DNA of 64,000 bases from Ypsolopha sequella (Eukaryota > Arthropoda > Insecta > Lepidoptera > Ypsolophidae), in NCBI GenBank assembly GCA_934047225.1, contig CAKOHE010000081.1, forward strand, positions 124,001 to 188,000, read 5' to 3'. The notes under the pieces are model-generated. The model was not told the origin of the DNA and ran no database searches. It saw only the letters and a list, made by a program, of their open reading frames with translations. The translations under genes were made by a program, and so were the position numbers. Positions 56,537 through 64,000 of this stretch are shown in pieces. Numbering within the stretch: position 1 is the first letter of the stretch; each line of letters opens with the position of its first letter.

Positions 56537-59500
56537 ATGCCACCTAAACATAATCCTGTCGAATCACAGTTAAAGTTACTGTACGCTAAACGAAATACGT
56601 TGTATTCTCGCATGCAGTCTATTTTCGATAGATCAAAAGAAGTGTCTAGTGAAACGAATAAAGAATCCTTTCTGAGCTCGGTAGAAACTATAGACCAGTT
56701 GCGTTTGAGCTTTGAGGAAATTCTTGATAAAATGAATAGTTTGGAATTGGAAGCCAATCCCGATTTTGATGTTGACTATGGGTCTTTGTCATCATTTGAG
56801 GATTTGTTTTGTTGCGTCAAACGTGTAGCGAACTCATTTAATGTTCCCAGCTTAGACACAAAGACACACATAGTTCAACTTCCACTTAGAAGCGATAGAC
56901 CAAGGCTAGCTCCCATACCAATACCGGAGTTTGATGGAGATATTAAAAACTGGCCGTTGTTTTATGCTAGTTTTGAAAATACGATTCACAAAAATAATAG
57001 TTTGACCGATCATGAAAAATTGCATTATCTTGTAAACAAACTAACTGGTAAAGCTAAATCAGTTTGCGCCGGCATTACGCTCTGTGCCGAAAACTATTTG
57101 TTGATTTTGGATACTTTGAAAATTAAATTCGAAGATAAAAGATTAGTAACAACCGCTTATTTAGATCAAATATTTGAATTGAAAAATATTTCTACTTGCA
57201 ATGAACAGAACTTGGAAAACTTTCTTGACATCTTTGCGTCATCTGTCCGTGCGATAAAAAACCTTAAGGTCAATGACCTAAGTGATTTTCTGTTTCTGTA
57301 TATTGGGCTTAAAAAGCTAGACTCAGAAACTGTTCGATTATTTGAAATGGACAAGCGTGGCACCGAGCTGCCTACATTCGAGGAATTGGAAAAATTTGTC
57401 CGCGATCACATTAAAATATTGCAACGCACCTCATCAACCAAACATGAAGTTACGAAGAAAGTTAGCACTAGCTCCGAACGTCGAATGGATGCGTCATTGA
57501 GGCCACACAAGTCCACGTATACTTACGTAAATGTCGAGAACACGACTTTGCAATCGCTGTGTTCGTTGTGCAATGCTCATCATGATCAAATATACAGATG
57601 TTCTAGTTTTTTGAAGCTTACGCCCAGTGAGCGTTACAAGTTTGCGCGAGTTAATAATTTGTGCCTTAATTGCCTTAGTGAAGGACATCGCCTCACAGTC
57701 TGCAACTCGAATTCTAGTTGTCGAAAATGTCAAGGCAAACATCATACATTGCTTCATTTCGAAAATGCCGCATCCAGTGTGAGCACGGTTAGATTGTCGA
57801 GCGGTAACAACAACTCGTTATTTGTAAGCTCTGCGCAAGTGCCTGATAGCGACCGCGGTGTCGCGCTGCCGCCGCCACCTCCTGCGGACTCGGAGCACAT
57901 GCTTGCCGCGGAGCACGCAGATGACGTAACCTTGTGTTCGTTGTCGAATGCACGAACACCTACGACGGTTCTCCTAGCGACCGCACGCGTTATAGTCATT
58001 GATGCGTATGGAAAAGAACATATTGTTCGCGCGATTTTGGACGTTGCGTCGCAGAGTAATTTTTTGACTCGTGATTGTTGTCAGCGACTAGGCTTAAAAG
58101 CTAATGACCGCCCCGCATGTTCTGTTGTTCGTGGTATTGGAGGTTCAACAAAGGCCATTCAAGGCTCTGTGGAAATTAAATTTCATTCTCGTTTTGATTC
58201 CAGTATTAGTTTCGATATGGATTGTTTGGTAGTAGACAAAGTCACAGAACGTTTGCCGACGGTCTCAGTTAATACATCATTTTTGTCGAATTTTAGCGAC
58301 TTACCGTTGGCTGATGACACATACGCAGTTCCAGGAGACATTGAGATGTTGGTTGGAGCTTCGATTTTCCCCCACCTCCTGCTATCGCGTAAAGTTAAAG
58401 GTCATTCGTCACATGCCGCGCCGTACGCTCTGGAAACAGTTCTTGGATTTGTTATAGTTGGTTCCGCTCCCGCTCATGTATGTAGCTACTCGACTGTGTC
58501 CTACTGTTGCGCTGCTGAACCATTGAAGGCCACCGTTCGTAAGTTTTGGGAAATGGAAAAGGTCAGTGTCCCAACCATACTAAGTCCAGATGATAAGCTT
58601 TGTGAGGAGATCTATAGTCACACGACTACTCGAGATGAAGATGGTCGTTACGTAGTCGCGCTCCCCTTCAAGGGTGATACTTGTTCGTTAGGAGACTCCC
58701 GTAAATCGGCGGAAAAACGTTTTCTATGTTTAGAACGGAAAATGCAGGCGTCTCCTAAGCTGAAGCAGGCTTACGATAAAGTTGTGAATGAATATTTAGA
58801 CAAAGGCTATATTTCACCTGCGCACGCCGAAACTGAAGAGTCCAAGGAGGCCCCGTCGTACATAATTCCACATCATGGAGTTATCCGGGAAGAAAAACTC
58901 ACCACGAAGCTTCGCCTTACCCTGGATAGTAGTGCTAAAACTAGTAGTTCAGTCGCCATTAATGACATTTTGTACCGTGGTCAAAACCTTCAAGGTAACT
59001 TGTATGCCATAATGGTTTTCGTTTTGTTTGTAATTGCGTTATCAGCTGACATAAGTCAGATGTTTTTTGGTGTGGGTATACGTGAATGCGATAGTAGATT
59101 TCAACGCTTTTTGTATATATTTTCACCGCAGGAACCTTTAAAGGTCTACGAATTTAATCGTGTTTGTTTTGGGCTCAAGTCAAGCCCTTTTCACGCTTTG
59201 CGAACCGTCAAGCAGTTTGCCGCTGACGAAGAGGATATTTATCCGAAAGCTAAAGAAACTATTGAAATTAGCTTGTACATGAACGATTTCGTGTATTGCG
59301 TTGATAGTGAGGAAGAAGCTATCGTAATAGCCGCTGAAGTGATTCGTCTCATGAAAGCTGGTCAATTTGATCTGGTGAGATGGACTAGTAATTCACAAAG
59401 CGTTTTAGATTCGATTCTTCCAACTCATCGCTTTTCAACAGTCAAGAAGTTTGACGACAATGATTCGCACAAGATTCTCGGTTTATGTTGGTCACCTGCA

Positions 59501-59584
59501 TCTGGCAGCTTTAATCTCAAAATTTGCTCCACTCCGAAAATCCGCACGTTAGACACCCCGCACGTTAGTCAGCCCGCACGTTAG
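56537..59584 (+). pseudogene. BEL/Pao gag-pol, truncated in reverse transcriptase
   Basis: One frame of 1015 codons from ATG 56537. Residues about 125-300 are the gag-like DUF1759 region (IPEFDGDIKNWPLFYASF). Zinc-knuckle-like Cys/His clusters lie at about 341-405 (CLNCLSEGH, CRKCQGKHH). A retropepsin-type segment (DUF1758) around 475-620 has ILDVASQSNF, lacking the D-S/T-G triad expected of the active site. Reverse transcriptase begins near 790 (KLRLTLDSSAK) with LSADISQMFF at 834, which keeps the first catalytic Asp. The catalytic pair reads YMND at about 913, where the family has two adjacent Asp. The frame reaches ILGLCWSP at about 985 and then enters the 16-bp array and stops. Two altered catalytic sites plus the truncation make it enzymatically dead, although gag could still be made. 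Confidence 0.9.
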
Positions 59585-59775
59585 ACACCCCGCACGTTAG
59601 ACACCCCGCACATTAGATACCCTGCACGTTAGACACCCCGCACATTAGATACCCCGCACGTTAGACACCCCGCACGTTAGACAACCCGCACATTAGACAC
59701 CCCGCACGTTAGACAGCACGCACGTTAGCCACCCCGCACGCAAGACACCTCGCACATCAGACAGCCCACACATTA
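59541..59775. repeat. 16-bp tandem array at the BEL deletion point
   Basis: About 14-15 units of CCGCACGTTAGACACC with variants (ACATTAGATACC, GTTAGACAGC, CGCAAGACACCT). It lies exactly where the rest of reverse transcriptase, RNase H and most of integrase should be, and it provides the stop codon of the gag-pol frame. Confidence 0.93.
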
Positions 59776-60165
59776 TACATTGACAAACATATACAGGCCG
59801 TCTCAGGTGAATGGGCCTTGGAGGGAAAGTATTTTAGACATAGAAGAAACCCGGCTGCATCTTTTTTCACGCTATGCTTTGTTAGACAAACTTGTCCAAT
59901 CGTTTGGGAGCGCTGGAGAACGGACTATTTGCATACCTTACAGTCGCGCCAAAAATGGAATACTTCCTCCAATCCTATTACTGTCGGTACGGTTGTTATT
60001 TTGATAACGGAGAATACACCTCCTCTACACTGGCCTCCCGGTGTCGTTGAAGAAATATTTCCGGGCTCAAATGGAGTCACTCGGATTGTTCGCGTTAAAA
60101 CATCAACCGGATCATATTTACGCCCGGTTGTACGTCTCTGTCCTCTGCCTAATCAACGGCAGTGA
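59776..60165 (+). pseudogene. BEL/Pao integrase C-terminal remnant (DUF5641)
   Basis: The frame ending at 60165 reads VWERWRTDYLHTLQSRQKW, ITVGTVVILITENTPPLHWP, PGVVEEIFPGSNGVTRIVRV and TSTGSYLRPVVRLCPLP. This is the DUF5641 C-terminal domain of BEL/Pao integrases, which normally follows the catalytic core. The core is deleted. The part upstream of about 59870 is in a different frame (the 59780 frame), so a frameshift is likely. Confidence 0.85.
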
Positions 60166-60290
60166 GATTATTATTAGATAAAATTTAAGTATTATGGAAG
60201 GCTCCACTCTAGTAGGGTGGGTTCCACTTGGTTTAAAAATAGGATTAGATTAGTTTATTATTTGAAGGTAACCCTTCAAGCCCGGGGGAA

Positions 60291-60885
60291 TGGTTGCGCT
60301 GATTATCGCATTTAAATCTGCCGCCATTGATAAAACGCATGCATTTAGTGTATTTATTTATTTTGATAAGGATAATTGGTTGATTGACATATCTGGCCTT
60401 TCCTGTGCCCATCTCCCTCCTGCACATACCTTACTAGCATACTAGAGCGAGACAGCGACTGTTTTTCGCTCGGCGGCCGCGACACCTCGCGGTGAAAAAT
60501 GGAACTTATCGAGTCGCAAATGAGCAAGCAAGCTAGTGGATTGTTGTGTGGTTTAAATATTTTTGTAAATCGAAGTATAGACCGAAATTGTGCGTAACCT
60601 CTCTTCAGAACTTCAGAACCCTTGTGCCCAGTGTAATTTTGGTGGATTCCTTGGTTCAGTGGAAGACCACGACAAACTGACTTGCCGGCCGGCATCCGTC
60701 CATGTGAAAGCTTACATCGATAACTCCAGGAATAAGGTATTGTGCATTCCTTTCTTTACCGAACGATTTTTCTCTTGTCTTATTTTACCAAAATCGTTCA
60801 ATTAGTCCTTCCCTCTGTGTCAGGATCGTGTCAATCAATCCTACAGTCCATTTCACCCGTCCGCCATAGTTAGCCCGCGCCACCA
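60291..60885 (+). repeat. BEL/Pao 3' LTR
   Basis: 595 bp, identical to the 5' LTR apart from two substitutions. It is preceded by CCCGGGGGAA, the likely polypurine tract, and followed by TTTGA. Confidence 0.93.
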
Positions 60886-60890
60886 TTTGA

Positions 60891-62171
60891 AATAATATTA
60901 AATCTTTTACTGTGTGGTGATAATTATAATTTATTTTTAAGTTTAACCTCTGACATGTTATTCTTAATTTTATTGTTATAATTGTTTTTAAACATGTCGG
61001 TCTGTATTAAAATCTATAGTTTGGCTTAATATAATATAATATAATATAAAAGACCAAGTATTATATGGTATAGAGGTTCTCCAAGTAAGGATTTTTTTTT
61101 TTTATTTGCGCAATGAAACTTTCATTGAGATGTTATTCAGCATGATCAATACAATAGATCACTCGCATTTGGTTTCATTTCGGAATAATATTTGTTTTAC
61201 CTGACTGAAAACATAGTGTGGGAATTAGCGTCAGAGATTAGGATGGTAGGAACTAGGAAATAAAACAATATGTACTTATTTTAAAGTAGGTATATGACGT
61301 AACATATATTGATTAGTTTAAATTAATAGGTACATACAGTAACATGACTTTTTTTTCTTTGGCAGCAGAACACTGCATTTATACGTACTATCTACTAATT
61401 ACCACAATTCTTACAAGTACCAATTAAACATACATACTATATATTTTACTTCTACAATAAAATCGGTTTTAGATAATTAGATTTGAGCGAAATATAAATT
61501 TATAGAATTTATTTTATGTAAATGAAACGCACGAGTTCGTAGTTGAAGAGAGAAGAAGGATTTTATTCAATGTTGCCAGTAGCAAATATTTAAATAATAT
61601 TATGTTTTTGAACATAAACTGCGGCCACAGAAAAAATGTCTTAAATACAATAGCTTATAATTATACAGAAAGCAAATTTTATTTGAGTTACTTAAATTTA
61701 AATATGTGAAAGGCTATTTTTACATTGGGTATTGTACTTATAATTAAACAGAGAGCAATTTTAATTTAAGTTTCTTAATGTCAAAATTTTAAGAAAGTAT
61801 ATTTAAGCTTATTCTTACTTACTTAATACATATTTTGCAGCGTAATGGACTGTATTCTTAAATTTATTTTATCTATTTTAATCGATAGGCAAAACACATA
61901 TTTTATGTAAGCTTGTAGTGCTTTTTACAGTTTTAACATCAATGGCCCGTACCTTCCCATCCTTAATCCTTTATGCATATAGCAAACCATTTTTTAAAAA
62001 TTGTCTTAGCTAAAAGTTGTATTTTGGCTGCCTTTCATTCATTCCGTTACAAATCTGGAGAATCAACCTTTAATCTGTGGAAACTGTCATTTAATGTTTA
62101 TAACCAATATAAACAAATAATTAATTATTACATGTCGGCACGAGAAAGTTTGGACTATTATGGGACAATCT
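60891..62171. other. AT-rich stretch with no recognised gene
   Basis: Contains a short TATAA run (61026-61049) and a T run at 61091. A 79-residue frame at its right end (61973-62212) runs into the satellite and is not credible. Confidence 0.5.
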
Positions 62172-63470
62172 ATACTATCATAGGACAGTATACACTTTTG
62201 ATACTATCATAGGACAGTATACACTTTTGATACTATCATAGGACAGTATACACTTTTGATACTATCATAGGACAGTATACACTTTTGATACTATCATAGG
62301 ACAGTTTATACTCTTGACACTATCATAGGACAGTAAACACTTTTGATACTATCATAGGACAGTATACACTTTTGATACTATCATAGGACAGTAAACACTT
62401 TTGACACTATCATAGGACAGTTTATACTTTTGATACTATCATAGGACAGTTTATACTTTTGACACTATCATAGGACAGTTTATACTTTTGACACTATCAT
62501 AGGACAGTTTATACTTTTGACACTATCATAGGACAGTTTATACTCTTGACACTATCATAGGACAGTTTATAATCTTGACACTATCATAGGACAGTTAACA
62601 CTTTTGACACTATCATAGGACAGTTTATACTCTTGACACTATCATAGGACAGTTTATAATCTTGACACTATCATAGGACAGTTAACACTTTTGACACTAT
62701 CATAGGACAGTTTATACTTTTGACACTATCATAGGACAGTTTATACTCTTGACACTATCATAGGACAGTTTATACTCTTGACACTATCATAGGACAGTTT
62801 ATAATCTTGACACTATCATAGGACAGTTAACACTTTTGATACTATCATAGGACAGTATACACTTTTGATACTATCATAGGACAGTAAACACTTTTGACAC
62901 TATCATAGGACAGTTTATACTTTTGACACTATCATAGAACAGTTTATACTTTTGAAACTATCATAGGACAGTTTATACTCTTGACACTATCATAGGACAG
63001 TTTATAATCTTGACACTATCATAGGACAGTTAACACTTTTGACACTATCATAGGACAGTTTATACTTTTGACACTATCATAGGACAGTTTATAATCTTGA
63101 CACTATCATAGGACAGTTAACACTTTTGACACTATCATAGGACAGTTTATACTTTTGACACTATCATAGAACAGTTTATACTCTTGACACTATCATAGGA
63201 CAGTTTATAATCTTGACACTATCATAGGACAGTTAACACTTTTGACACTATCATAGGACAGTTTATACTTTTGACACTATCATAGGACAGTTTATACTCT
63301 TGACACTATCATAGGACAGTTTATAATCTTGACACTATCATAGGACAGTTAACACTTTTTACACTATCATAGGACAGTTTATACTTTTGACACTATCATA
63401 GGACAGTTTATACTTTTGACACTATCATAGGACAGTTTATACTTTTGACACTATCATAGGACAGTTTATA
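62172..63470. repeat. 29-bp satellite array with higher-order pattern
   Basis: About 45 units of ACACTATCATAGGACAGTTTATACTTTTG. Four main variants alternate at the unit end: TATACTTTTG, TATACTCTTG, TATAATCTTG and TAACACTTTTG, plus TATACACTTTTG mostly at the left. From about 62530 the order TATACTC, TATAATC, TAACAC, TATACTT recurs several times, which suggests a higher-order unit of about four monomers (116 bp). Confidence 0.95.
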
Positions 63471-63525
63471 TTAATTTTAAATTGTAGTAAGCATGAGCTT
63501 ATCTATGCATACTGATGATTTAAAG

Positions 63526-64000
63526 TTAAGAATTCTCAAGAGCAAGCGTTCTTTTTTCTAAAAATGCAAAAAATGATTGCAACGAAGGTAAATTTGAGGG
63601 ATCTCTTTCTGAATGGAAATCTCGAATAGTTAAATGATCCAGTTTTCTTGACAGAATTGTTATTATGACCATGTCCCATTTACTAACAGGTTGTCCAAAG
63701 TTAATTAAGGCAGTGACCTGCTGCTTGGCTTGAGATACAAAGCTACGAAGAGCATTGGCACTTGTTTTATTAATGGCAGGTAAATTCAGCAAGAAACCAA
63801 TATGATCGGTAACTATTTTAAAATCATTGTCATATCGATCAGCTAAGATCTTCAATGCTGCTTCATAACTTTGACTCACAAGCGGCAATTCTATTACATT
63901 GCTTAATGCCTCATCTTTAAGATAAGTTCTCAAATAGTACAGCTTTTGAATAGAACTTAAACTAGGGTCATCGTTGACCACTGAATTGAACAAGTTTATA
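63526..64000 (-). pseudogene. BEL/Pao gag-like fragment (DUF1759), cut by right edge
   Basis: A minus-strand frame open from the window edge (first Met at 63993) reads LSSIQKLYYLRTYLKDEALS, LPLVSQSYEAALKILADRYD, then SFVSQAKQQVTALINFGQPV and LPSLQSFFAFLEKRTLALEN before the stop. This matches the DUF1759 gag region of BEL/Pao elements, by analogy with residues 150-300 of the element at 56537. It differs strongly from that copy, so it is another lineage. Whether it is part of an intact element cannot be seen here. Confidence 0.8.

Larger units (their letters stand above)
55420..60885 (+). mobile_element. BEL/Pao LTR retrotransposon, young but internally deleted
   Basis: Two 595-bp LTRs (55420-56014, 60291-60885), each beginning TGGTTGCG and ending GCCACCA, are flanked by the 5-bp target duplication TTTGA (55415-55419 and 60886-60890). 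I find only two LTR differences (CTCCTCG/CACCTCG and GACAAGC/GACAAAC). The 4.3-kb interior carries gag, protease and part of reverse transcriptase in one frame, a 16-bp tandem array at a large deletion, and the end of integrase. RNase H and the integrase core are missing, so the copy could not move by itself and was probably mobilised by proteins from an intact relative. Confidence 0.93.

Noticed and set aside
62172..63470. CRISPR-like 29-bp direct repeats
   Set aside because: 29 bp is the full period with no spacers. It is a simple satellite.

Overview
This is a eukaryotic, repeat-dominated stretch with no bacterial gene organisation. Several interspersed elements look lepidopteran: a Helitron with the CTAG 3' end and GC-rich hairpin, non-LTR tails of the 'TATGTCCAGCAGTGGAC' type followed by GATG/GGAT runs, and BEL/Pao, copia-like and Ty3/gypsy remains. 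A moth or butterfly is the best guess. That assignment rests on recalled repeat families, not on a search.

Layout. Positions 1-9494 and 18523-25533 are two copies of one composite satellite: an 18-bp array joined through 'ctggaagtgt' to a 43-bp array. About 9 kb of mostly unrecognised AT-rich DNA lies between them, with SINE-like and LINE pieces. From 25.5 to 44 kb is a graveyard of dispersed repeats, foldback elements, small minisatellites (38, 57 and 21 bp), a 1.1-kb terminal-inverted-repeat element and a 1.5-kb element with 70-bp inverted ends. It also holds two CpG-rich patches that could be promoters. From 44.2 to 46.8 kb a LINE reverse-transcriptase fragment passes into a 44-bp minisatellite made of its own catalytic-site segment, which abuts a broken copia-like gag-protease. 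From 47.7 to 49.0 kb is a two-exon THAP zinc-finger gene candidate with a decayed duplicate exon in its intron. A small minus-strand exon candidate lies at 49.6 kb, a non-autonomous Helitron at 50.0-50.8 kb, then a foldback element and a gypsy integrase fragment.

The right end holds an SmD1 (snRNP) minus-strand fragment whose arginine-glycine tail is split by a Jockey-like LINE. Next to it is a young BEL/Pao insertion (two 595-bp LTRs differing at 2 positions, TTTGA target duplication) that is nevertheless gutted and altered at catalytic motifs. A 29-bp satellite array and the edge of a second BEL/Pao gag follow.

The protein-coding content outside transposons is very small: the THAP candidate, two low-confidence exons and the SmD1 remnant. 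No pathway or operon can be inferred. The most interesting structures are the duplicated composite satellite with nested higher-order repeats, the minisatellite born from a reverse-transcriptase active site, the THAP exon duplication, the LINE-split SmD1 tail and the young but defective BEL element.
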